64,000 nucleotides of DNA, taken from NCBI RefSeq assembly GCF_000687475.1, contig NC_057322.1:930001-994000 (forward strand), read 5' to 3'. Within the stretch, counting starts at the first letter, position 1. The number at the start of each line of letters is the position of its first letter. A program made the position numbers and the translations under genes. The DNA comes from Ustilaginoidea virens. Its lineage: Eukaryota > Ascomycota > Sordariomycetes > Hypocreales > Clavicipitaceae. The notes beneath the pieces are model-generated. The model was not told the DNA's origin. It was given only the letters and a program-made list of their open reading frames with translations, and ran no database searches. Below are positions 55,848 through 64,000 of this stretch, piece after piece.

Positions 55848-56609
55848 AGGGAGTCTGCTGCAGATCTTGTTGTTCTCGCTTCAGCCTTGGTGTGGTCAAT
55901 AATCCGAGCTAGGGGAGCGCTACGGGGGAGATGCATTATCAAGGAAAGCGCGTGTCTTTACTTTTTAGGTTACTTTGAGCGACGACGCAGGGGCTAGAGT
56001 ATACAAACACTGGCGAGTATGCGGCGTGGCCTAGCCATGGAGTTGAGGCGCATGACAGGCAGGAGCAAGACCCTGATTATGGATAGATTCGACTCTGGTG
56101 CTTACTGCCATCACAGGTACGGACGTATCAAGGTGTGAATCTAAATGGATATTGGCGCATTTTAAATGCGTGCCTGTTTGCCGAGTGTGAGAAGTCAACC
56201 GGGTAAACCTGACATGATGCCCTTTACTTGGAGATCAATGTCTTGAGAAAGATGTTCAAGGCGTCAAACTTGTTAGCATCGCTTCAATGCCGTAATAGGA
56301 AGCCAGGTACGGACTGGAAGCTACCAGCAGCTACGTACCTGTAAGTGGTCGTTCTCTACTCCGTAAAGGTTCCTGCATACCTGAAATCACCCCACTGGTT
56401 TGATTCAGCATCAGCCAACGTCATCATCCAGGCTTGCTGGCTTGCTAGCTTGCTACATGAAACTCATCATTTCTGCAGCCCATCTCAGCGGTTGATTTGA
56501 TATTCTCCTCTCTGCCTTTTTTTCTCTCATATCTTACCCAGGCCCCGTGTATTCAGCGGCGCCCCCCAGCCTAAAGAGGACCTTGTCTAAGCGCCGACGT
56601 TGCCCGATA
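55848..56609. other. Intergenic, dnaJ 3' to snf8 promoter
   Basis: 762 bp with no gene seen. It holds a TGCTGGCTTGCTAGCTTGCT repeat near 56437-56455 and a pyrimidine-rich tract (56500-56530) about 80 bp before the snf8 ATG, a common fungal promoter feature. Confidence 0.5.
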
Positions 56610-57398
56610 ATGTCGCGAAAGGGCGTCGGCATCGGGGCCTTTGACAGGTCCCGCCTCACATCCGCTCACTTTGCATCTCACGGGTCCTCTCTCCGCGCGA
56701 GCAATGCGCGAGCCCTCGAGACGCAGCTAGCCGTCTTCCGGTCCCTTCTTCAGCAGTTCGCGCAGACCCACGCCAAGGACATCCGGTCAGATCCGTCGTT
56801 CCGAGCGCAGTTTGCGCGCATGTGCACCGCCATTGGCGTGGACCCTCTCGCCAGCAGCAGCAGCAGTGGCGGCGGAGGGAGCTCGATATGGGCGCAGCTC
56901 CTCGGAAAAACAGTCAATGACTTTTACTTCGAGCTCGCCGTGCGCATTGTGGAGATATGCGGCGCGACGAGGGGCGAGAACGGCGGGCTCATCGGCCTGC
57001 CCGAGGTGCGTGACCGGCTGTCCAGGGGAAGGACCGAGTCCGGCGCCGCCACCATCTCGGATGATGACGTTCGGCGCGCTGTGGAAACGCTCCGTCCGCT
57101 GGGGGGTGGATACAGTATCGTGCCTGTCGGGCATAAGGAGTATATTCGCAGCGTGCCGAGGGATTTGAGCAACGACCAGGCGGCCGCGGTGGAAGCCGCC
57201 CAAGTTCTGGGCTACGTCAACGTCAGCATGCTTCGAGATAATCTGGCCTGGGAAGGAGCACGGTGCCGTACAGTTGTCGATGACTTGGTCGCCCAAGGGA
57301 TGTTGTGGATCGACAAACAGACGGGGGGAGAGTGGGAGTACTGGAGTCCGATCTTCATGGTTGACGTCGACGCGTTGTCTGCGTCCGTGGGTGATTGA
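56610..57398 (+). CDS. snf8: ESCRT-II subunit Snf8/Vps22 (EAP30)
   Basis: Part of ESCRT-II, which sorts ubiquitinated cargo into multivesicular bodies at endosomes and also signals in fungal pH sensing (Pal/Rim pathway). Intronless, 262 residues. The N-terminus MSRKGVGIGAFDRS is the family signature, followed by a helical hairpin (LETQLAVFRSLLQQFAQTHAKDI) and two winged-helix domains: NDFYFELAVRIVEICGATR...GLIGLPEVRDRL, then GYVNVSMLRDNLAWEGARCRTVVDDLVAQGMLWIDKQ, ending near EYWSPIF. A Ser/Gly-rich insert (about 83-93) is unusual. The start is the ATG of the signature; the frame is open further upstream but without ATG. Confidence 0.96.
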   Translation: MSRKGVGIGAFDRSRLTSAHFASHGSSLRASNARALETQLAVFRSLLQQFAQTHAKDIRSDPSFRAQFARMCTAIGVDPLASSSSSGGGGSSIWAQLLGKTVNDFYFELAVRIVEICGATRGENGGLIGLPEVRDRLSRGRTESGAATISDDDVRRAVETLRPLGGGYSIVPVGHKEYIRSVPRDLSNDQAAAVEAAQVLGYVNVSMLRDNLAWEGARCRTVVDDLVAQGMLWIDKQTGGEWEYWSPIFMVDVDALSASVGD

Positions 57399-58109
57399 CG
57401 AAGGGCATTCAAACCCATGTTCGTTCACCGTTCAACATTTTGCGGCCGCCTACATCGCAGACCTTCACACTTTCGCTGAGCCATTGGAGCGCGAAACTAT
57501 GGCACGATACTACTCCGTGTTGAAAACAAAAATTTACATTGCTACAACTCATGTCGCTCATGAGAAGGGTTTTCCGCCACTACGATTGTGGAATAGCTGC
57601 TTAGTGACGAAGCTGACCTCCTACATGTCGAGTGGCTAGAACTGTCACAGGCCAGAAATGACTTGCACAGACTCCAAGACGCTCCCGGAAGGCCAGGAAA
57701 TGATGGCGTCGACATTTTGGCAACCAGTCAACACAGGGAGGGGAATTTGTGTGTCTGTTGCAGTTTAGGACAAATCTCAGACTTGTCTTCTTTGTCCCAA
57801 TAAACACCTGAACCAAGTACAGAAACCATTTACAACGTGGCATACCGGAAAATCTTAAACAATGAAGAGTCTGCATACAAAAAACCCATATATTCAAATC
57901 CTTGACCTCATGATTCATCCCACCGAGACTCCAACGTCCAAGGGTATTTCGAAGCCGTTGGGATTGCGGTCAGGTATGAGCTATTATTGATAGGCAGCAC
58001 ACCAAACTTCTCACCTGCGTGTTTGCGTACCCATTTCGGTTCCCCAGCTAACCCGAACGACCAACCATGACATGAACCATGAAACGAGGCCGCATACTCG
58101 GTTACACTT
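57399..58109. other. Convergent 3' flanks of snf8 and mpv17-like gene
   Basis: 711 bp between facing stop codons, no gene seen. Confidence 0.5.
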
Positions 58110-59140
58110 TTAGTACTGTGGATTGGGGCCCATTGGAGGATAGTCATCAGCGCGAACCATACCACTGGAGCGACCGTCACCAAAGTGTTTCTTGCGTAGA
58201 GCAGCAAGGCGCTTTTTCTTGGTCAGGGTGTTGATATAAGTGCCGATGATGAAGGAGATGACATTGAAGAAGGGCACCCAAAGCTGGTCCGGAAGGAATT
58301 TCTGCGCAAACGCGAGACAAATCGGCGACGTGATCCAAGACACACGCATGACTCTCCAAAAGCCAACCTTGACCGTCGCGCGGACCTGGTGGTAGGTGCG
58401 GGCACCAGCGATAAGGGCCATAGCAATCAGGTAGATGCTGTTCTGAATAGGCGCAATCTGAATGAGGCAAGAGGAGATTATTCCAAGAAATTAGTAAATG
58501 TCGGCATTCTTAGGGCTAGTACAGCTTCGGCGTGCAACCCGTGGACACGTCACGATGATGAGAAAAGAGAAGGATGGGCCAGAACATACCACCAGATTGC
58601 TAAGCACAATCTGCAAAATCTTTGCCTTTAGACTGGTGCGACCGCGGAACACTTTCTGCAATAGCCAGATCAAGAAATGGCCCAGCGGAGCGCTAACAAG
58701 AGCACCGTAAGCTGCCATCTTGGGCACACGCGAAGTAAAGTAGTGGCCATGCTTGTTGCGATCCTTGGCAAGCCATGAGGCAATAAGCTCTTGGGCACCG
58801 GCCAGGGAACCAGCCGTAAGCATCTTTGTTCGCAGGGGATTCGACTCGAGCTGCTTGATATAGGCCTACATTCCGCAAGGGAGCGACGCCCGTTAACTTC
58901 GCAAGCTCATCAATCCACTCGCGCCAACGAGGGATCGTGGGGAGGCCGAAGACATACAGCGAGATAGCCTTTGGTACCAGCGTTCTGTAAACCTCCGGTC
59001 AACATTGTACCGACCTGCTCGGCCAGGGGGTGTTTGCCGCTGGTCCCCGGAATAGGACCCTTTGTACCCTCGGGAACATGGCTGGGCATGACATTCTGGA
59101 CCGTTTGCCGCAAGGTATCCCGTTCAATTTTGACCGACAT
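58110..59140 (-). CDS. Mpv17/PMP22-family inner organelle membrane protein
   Basis: Small multi-pass membrane protein of the peroxisome or mitochondrial inner membrane; the biochemical role is debated (channel or stress function). Model: complement(58110..58457, 58590..58865, 58958..59140), 268 residues. A polar 60-residue extension leads into YIKQLESNPLRTKMLTAGSL, the usual family beginning. Membrane segments: about 78-92, 110-135, 150-178, 190-210 and 215-235, including NLVIAPIQNSIYLI and the signature LWVPFFNVISFIIGTYINT. The tail is basic, then Pro/Gly-rich (MGPNPQY). Junctions GYLA-AYIKQ and SNLV-IAPIQ are both phase 0. The first exon is less certain than the other two because its extension is not conserved in the textbook family. 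Confidence 0.87.
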
Positions 59141-60107
59141 AGTTGCAGCTGGCGTTTGGTCGGAGGATCCGGGCGTTGAGAATGCGGGTTAGCGGCCTTG
59201 ATCCTGCTGCATACAAGAGTGCTTGTTGTGACGCGAATCGAGCTTCCTCCTGACAGGAAACCGGCGGCGACCAAGGCGGCTGCAATCAAAGCGTTGATTA
59301 GAATGAGCGGACCTTGGAGTGTTTTCAGAACGAACGTTCGGGAGATGGAATGATGATATTCAAGTTGCAGAAAGGGAGGGGGGTTAATTGCATGGAATCG
59401 CTGTCGATGGTCAGCGCATTTGTTTACACCTCGGGAAAAGACGCCAGTATAAAATCCAGGTGCCAACTCTGGAGAAGTGGTCGGCTGGTAAAGTGGAGGA
59501 GCGGAGCAGACGAACGAGCACCTCGCACCTCGCAGCTCCAGCCCCAGCCCCAGCTGGTAGGTACTTAGGTACTGTACCGAAGTTGTTATTGTTTTTCCGC
59601 CGATACTCCTTCATGCCATGCAACCAACCTGAGGAGCTCACCCATGGCCCTGCAGACAGGGGTTGACCACTTGCAGCCGGCTGGAATATCGCTTATGTAC
59701 ACTGTAGCATAAGTGCAGAAATGCATGTGCAATACATCTGGTGTATTTATTGAAACTGGCCCAAATAATTAGGGAGCTAATACGAGACTTGCAAGTTTCT
59801 ACTCTCCTTTGTTTCCGGTTTTTTTGCCCTTTTTTCCTTCTTTTCTTTCTTTTCTTCTCTAAAAAAAGATATTCTCTCTTCATATGTTATTTACACTATA
59901 TCAAAGGCAAAAACATATCTTCACCTAGTCACGGCGATCAATGGGAATAGAGTTAAAGCCACTGGGCTCTATTAACAAGGCCACGGCAGATAAAGAAAAA
60001 TGGTAAACCGAGATTGATATTGTTGCGGTTAAGTTATATTGACAAATTGTCCTAGTGGCTAAGGAAAGAAACGGACGGAGGCGGAACAGTGACAGTGTCC
60101 GCTCTTG
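59141..60107. other. mpv17-like gene promoter region
   Basis: 967 bp without a recognised gene, ending at the target duplication of the transposon. A GGTACTTAGGTACTGTACC motif lies at 59559-59579. Confidence 0.5.
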
Positions 60108-60116
60108 GTCCGAGCT
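60108..60116 (+). repeat. Left target-site duplication GTCCGAGCT
   Basis: Perfect 9-bp match to 60894-60902, immediately outside the left inverted repeat. Confidence 0.85.
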
Positions 60117-60190
60117 GAGGGTACAGGTCAACCGACCTGTGTCCCCCCCTTGTCATCCGACCCCCCCATAATAACTTAACTGACCTGACC
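60117..60190 (+). repeat. Left terminal inverted repeat (74 bp)
   Basis: Contains CAACCGACCT, a C7 run, GTCATCCGA, a second C7 run, ATAATAACTTAAC and GACCTGACC, mirrored in the right end. Confidence 0.9.
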
Positions 60191-60245
60191 ATTGCTGTGG
60201 GCTATACTCTTAATATAATTGGTTTATTAGGGAATAGTGGGTCAG

Positions 60246-60800
60246 GTCACTTTGTATAGAAAACTATATAGAGAAGTACTTTCTCTAATATTTTACTAGG
60301 TTCTTAGGTAGGGGTACCTAGTAAAAGAAATGAAAGAAGTCACTTTATATAGAAAATAATATAGAAAGGTACTTTCTCTACTATTTCTTAGGTTCTATAG
60401 TAGGGGTACCTAGTAAAAGAAGTTAAAGAAGTCACTTTCTATAGAAATATATATATAAAGGTACCTCTCTTTCTATCCCTAGTACCTACCTAGGTAGGTA
60501 CTAGGTACTTAGTAGAAATATAAGAAGTCACTTTATATAGAAAAATATATATAAAGGTACTTTTTCTATCTATAGTACTTAAGGACCTAGGTACCTACCT
60601 AATGAAAGAAAGGAAGTCACTTTCTATAGAAAAGTCTATTTAAAGGTACTTTATTTACTTTTAATATTAGGTTCCTAGGTAGGGATACCTAGTAAAAATA
60701 TAAGGGAAGTCACTCACTATAGAAAAATATATATAAAGATACTTATAGTCTAGTGGCTACTATAGATTAAAGGATCTACTATTATTTACTAGCGTATCTC
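60246..60800. repeat. Six ~93-bp tandem repeats inside the element
   Basis: The word GTCAC starts at 60246, 60339, 60431, 60527, 60616 and 60709, spacings 93, 92, 96, 89 and 93. Each unit continues with TATAGAAAA(T/A)ATATA, AAAGGTACTTT, a CTAGGT(A)GGTACCTAG-type palindrome and TAGTAAAA/GAAA. The last unit is decayed after ATATATAAAGATACTT. Confidence 0.9.
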
Positions 60801-60819
60801 TATATTAGGAAAGAGCATT

Positions 60820-60893
60820 GGTCAGGTCTGTTAAGTTATTATGGGGGGGTCGAATGACTAGGGGGGGGCATAGGTCGGTTGATATGTAGTCTC
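60820..60893 (-). repeat. Right terminal inverted repeat (74 bp)
   Basis: Reverse complement of the left repeat with nine differences, most of them in the outer 11 bp and the C-run borders. Confidence 0.9.
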
Positions 60894-60902
60894 GTCCGAG
60901 CT
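60894..60902 (+). repeat. Right target-site duplication GTCCGAGCT
   Basis: Perfect 9-bp copy of 60108-60116, directly abutting the right inverted repeat. Confidence 0.85.
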
Positions 60903-61229
60903 TATGTGCAATTACGAAATAGACGGCAGAGCTGAGTGGTTCAACCGCTGTTGACCAACTGTGGGCTTGTGGGCCTGTTTCACGGGTTATTCCTAGCAAC
61001 GGCTGTGGTTGCTAGCCAAGGTCTGCATACATCATTGACCTAGGAGGCTAATGGCAATTGACCTTGTGAACTGGGCGGTTCATGTCTAACCTACATATGA
61101 CCGAGGTTTCAATTAACTCGCAAACCCCATGAGTAGTTGAATTTGCAACTCCCATAAAGCCCCATTTTCCCGGCAAAAACCGTACCCCGGCAAATAACGA
61201 GGCGAGGCATCCACATCATACCAAGGAAC
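60903..61229. other. tyr1 3' flank
   Basis: 327 bp between the transposon and the tyr1 stop codon. It probably holds the tyr1 3' UTR, so the element lies just downstream of that gene. Confidence 0.5.
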
Positions 61230-63061
61230 TCAGCCTCCATCTTCACGCGCCTCAAGCACCCGCTTCATCATCCGATCACCTATAATCTTTGCTTCGGCGA
61301 AACGAGGTTTAAAAAATTCTTGCGTACTCACAAAACGCTTCTCCCAAGTCTCGAAATGGCGCAGGGTGACGCATTCTGCCCAGCCTCGTGCTGCAAACGT
61401 GAACTCGAGGTCGTCGCTTCGGTACGTCTTGTCATCGACAGCTGTCCGCAACGTATCGTCTAACAAGACGGTATCGCGGAATAGGTGTTCCGTCACACCC
61501 AGCCGCAATCTGAAGAGTGGCGTGCTACACAGCATGTGGTCATATGGCACAATACTCAGGGCAGCCCAGCAATCAACCATGGCAAGAAGACTGAGATGGT
61601 TATTAGGCCTAGGTGGGCCATCTGTAGGCTTTCCCAAAGAAAAGGAAGACAAAATGGAGGGCTCGATGAGAGGACGCGAAGCCCTGTTCGGAGCTTGCCC
61701 AAACACCTTGTCTCTTGCACTGTATATTCTGTTACGGAGACCTTCCAAGTCACCCTCGAGCATTAATTTGTACAAGGCAGTGACACTCTTCGCGTATTGC
61801 GCCACCTGCTTCCTGGCTTCGGGATTCAGGATTGCTAGCCCGGCGTATACGTGCCACTTCTGGCTATAGATTCGGAGCATAGTGTTGATCTTGACATTCT
61901 CAATGCCACCCACATACCGGTTTAATTCCCACGGGAATTGACTGTTTGCGTGCCAGGCTTTGCCCATGGATAGAAACGCAGCATGCGTTACTGCCTGAGT
62001 ATCGGCAGTGATCCGGTCGTGTTCTTCTGCGGTCAAATATACGTAATTCGACCGCAGACAGCCCAAGACTGTCTCCACCTTTCGCATGGCCTCATCCGGA
62101 GCGCGATGTTGAATGAGGACCAAGGGTTGGTTGTGTGTATCGACACCCGGACCATGAAGCGAGTGGCATGAGATAATGTGCACGTCGGGGGGAAGGTGAT
62201 TTTCGAAAGCTTGAATTTCGGGCCATTTACAAGACGTTTGACCACCAACAATGGAGCCCATTTTCGTTGCTGCAGGGAGCGAGGCACATGTCAGATGGTT
62301 CCAAGGTGAAAATACAACATGGGTGATGGGCAGAATCAATGGAGATGCATACAAGGTCCAAATTGGGCAATTACACGATCGATTATGGCAGCTTCGACGC
62401 TGTATATGATGTAGTCGCTGGCTCGCGAAACATAATGGCCGTTTCGGCATATCTCTATGTTACTCTGGAGCCGGCTTCAGTATGTCTCTGGCGCAGGAAG
62501 CGATTTGACAAACCAGGCTGGTATCGTACTTTTCCAGCATATTGTACTTTGAGGCTATCATATCTATCTTCTCTATCGCAAGCCAAGATCCTGTCGGCAG
62601 CCACTGCATGTCAACGTTCTAGCAATCTACTTATTCATTGGTTAGCGTTCGTCTGTACCGACACCACTGTGAATACACACGGGGACAAAGACGAATTCTT
62701 ATAAGAGAGCTTCTTCAGACAAATGTTTGTTAAGGTAGCAAGCGTTTACATCAGTGAGAGCACGAGGCTAAGCCCAAGGACCGGAACGGGCCAAGAGCGT
62801 CCTCGAACAATGCTCGAGCCAAATGCGCTCTAGTCATCATTGAAGCGGATGCGGTATGGATCGCCAAAACAGAGAGAGAGAGAGAAAAACGGCTGCCAAC
62901 TTACCAAATTGCATATTCACATCACTCCTGTCCAATATTTTGACTAATGAGCCAGCGTAATGGATCAAACGCACTTACCTCCATCCTGCTGCAGATAACC
63001 TGTCAGCATACATCTTCCCCATGTCGCCCATGCCAATCAGGCCAACAACAAAATTTTTCAT
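61230..63061 (-). CDS. tyr1: Prephenate dehydrogenase (tyrosine biosynthesis)
   Basis: Oxidative decarboxylation of prephenate to 4-hydroxyphenylpyruvate, cytosolic, NAD(P)-dependent. Model: complement(61230..62269, 62353..62464, 62530..62590, 62979..63061), 431 residues (yeast Tyr1: 452). The NAD(P) fold is GLIGMGDMGKMYADRL (Gly 10, 12, 15), then ACDREDRYDSL, CRNGHYVSRASDYIIYSVEA, GSIVGGQTSCKWPEI, and the substrate region HIISCHSLHGPGVDTHNQPLVLI and TADTQAVTHAAFLSMGKAW. The helical dimerisation domain makes up the rest. The first ATG that gives the family N-terminus (MKNFVVGLIG) is used. The first intron (388 nt, with a GA repeat) is long and its neighbour exon only 61 nt, so that junction is the least certain, though residues and phases fit. 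The gene is divergent from ats1. Confidence 0.93.
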
Positions 63062-63443
63062 ACCGCAAGGCGGTGATGCCGATGCGGAGGTCATTGGGTC
63101 TATTGCTCCTTATGAAGTCTGAAAAGGGAGGCTCAATTGCATCCTCAGCCAATTTGCGACTGTCTTTTTCTCGACCTAGAGCGCGACGGGGAATGTATTG
63201 GTAAGCTGTTGTTTCTTCGTTGGCGAAGTTCAAACAGATCATGACAGCAGTGAGGGAAAAAATTTCCAATTTAAATCTAACCAAATATAGTGTGGGTCGC
63301 TAGTCGGCGTTATGTAATCATTTGAAAGCTCAATCTCCACCGCCGCGTTATTCGTGAACTACCAAAAAAAACCACCAATAAAAACGCAAGGATGTTCCCA
63401 AGAGCAGACTGCAATTATCACATTAATTACTCGGTGTATCCAA
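63062..63443. promoter_or_regulatory. Shared divergent promoter of tyr1 and ats1
   Basis: 382 bp between outward-facing start codons. It must contain both promoters; no other gene is seen. Confidence 0.55.
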
Positions 63444-64000
63444 TATGCAAGCGGTATTTGCAAACGGGTCAAACGGTTCGGGACAGCTGGGAATTGGTCA
63501 TTCAGAGGATGTTTCCACTCCCAAGCCAATTCTCTTCCATCCAGAGCCTCCAGCTTCTGAAGTAGTCAAGATAGCAGCTGGTGGCAACCATACTCTTATT
63601 TTGACCGCATCCGGAGAGTTATATGGGAGCGGTAGCTGGTCAACTGGCGCTTGTGGCATTCCTCAAGATTCGGTGGACGTACCAGCGTTTCATCCCATCC
63701 ATCTCGTCCGTGAGGGAAGCAGCCTCGAAATCGGCCGAATCGTTCTAATCGCAGCGACGTGGACTGCTTCATTCATCGTTTCGAAGGACTCTACAGGGAA
63801 ACGGACCAGAGTGTTCAGTTTCGGAACAGGCTTAAAAGGGGAGCTTGGCTCTGGCGAACTGATTATCCGCTCATCGGCGGTTAATTTGCTTCCAAACTTT
63901 CCGCCAAAAGGTACGGAAATAGTCGACCTATCGGCTTGTATGGGACATGTTATTGCTGTCCTTGACAACGGCATTGCCTACGGCTGGGGAAATTGTCGCA
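63444..64000 (+). CDS. ats1: RCC1-repeat protein, ATS1-like (3' truncated by window)
   Basis: Open from the ATG to the window edge (185 codons and 2 bases, no stop). RCC1-type blades are visible: VFANGSNGSGQLGIGHSEDV, AAGGNHTLILTASGELYGSGS, RVFSFGTGLKGELGSGE and CMGHVIAVLDNGIAYGWGN, with the repeated G-x-G and GxxHxxxL pattern of beta-propeller blades. The starting phrase, beginning directly with a blade, resembles yeast Ats1 (alpha-tubulin suppressor, linked to Nap1 and later to tRNA wobble-uridine modification). Ats1 is an inference from the start and general style; other RCC1 proteins are possible. No splice site was needed in the visible part. Confidence 0.8.

Larger units (their letters stand above)
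60117..60893. mobile_element. Non-autonomous Mutator-like (MULE) DNA element, 777 bp
   Basis: The element has 74-bp terminal inverted repeats (60117-60190 and 60820-60893), starting GAGGGTACAGG on the left and GAGACTACATA on the reverse complement of the right. The inner 63 bp differ at 5 positions, the outer 11 bp at 4 (about 88% identity overall). A perfect 9-bp direct repeat, GTCCGAGCT, abuts both ends exactly (60108-60116 and 60894-60902). Long TIRs plus a 9-bp target duplication are the hallmark of Mutator-like elements. There is no transposase frame, so it must be mobilised in trans. The interior is AT-rich and made of ~93-bp tandem repeats. The element sits between the Mpv17-like promoter and the tyr1 3' end. 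Confidence 0.85.

Overview
The window is nuclear DNA from a filamentous ascomycete, most likely a Sordariomycete. The reasons are: many short GT-AG introns (mostly 60-210 nt) with CTRAY-type branch points; a Con7-type developmental C2H2 regulator; a NoxR (p67phox-like) subunit, which is a Pezizomycotina trait; and long intergenic stretches with microsatellites and homopolymers. I cannot name the species. Gene models were built by hand by joining reading frames at splice sites that keep phase and give continuous family-typical proteins.

Layout. 1-3979: no gene recognised, low-complexity DNA. 3980-5834 (-): con7-like transcription factor, whose first intron carries a large CAA/CAG array. 5835-21997: about 16 kb with no recognisable gene, full of simple repeats and ending in a degenerate 84-89 bp minisatellite; it lies upstream of con7. 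21998-24580 (-): DEAD-box helicase dbp2 with a 528-nt intron inside motif V. 25631-27546 (-): alternative NADH:ubiquinone oxidoreductase. 30913-33468 (-): 11-exon THI20-type HMP(-P) kinase/TenA fusion. 34294-38607 (-): Rictor-type TORC2 subunit. 41203-42280 (+): urate oxidase without a C-terminal peroxisomal signal. 42775-43422 (-): mitochondrial ribosomal protein uL13m. 43917-45009 (+): copper chaperone for SOD1. 48949-50870 (+): noxR. 51503-53684 (-): mitochondrial glutamyl-tRNA synthetase. 54376-55847 (+): class I DnaJ co-chaperone ending in a CaaX-like tetrapeptide. 56610-57398 (+): ESCRT-II Snf8/Vps22. 58110-59140 (-): Mpv17/PMP22-family membrane protein. 60117-60893: non-autonomous DNA transposon with 74-bp inverted ends and a perfect 9-bp target duplication, internally made of ~93-bp tandem repeats. 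61230-63061 (-): prephenate dehydrogenase tyr1. 63444-end (+): 5' part of an RCC1-repeat protein (ATS1-like).

These are mostly unrelated housekeeping genes and not a biosynthetic cluster. There are loose functional links: con7 and noxR both serve morphogenesis and, in pathogens, infection structures; ccs and noxR both touch superoxide metabolism; NDE, uL13m and mse1 are mitochondrial. Divergent promoters are shared by uL13m/ccs (494 bp), mse1/dnaJ (691 bp) and tyr1/ats1 (382 bp). The most unusual items are the Mutator-like miniature element, the long dbp2 intron, the 16-kb repeat-laden region upstream of con7, and the urate oxidase lacking PTS1.
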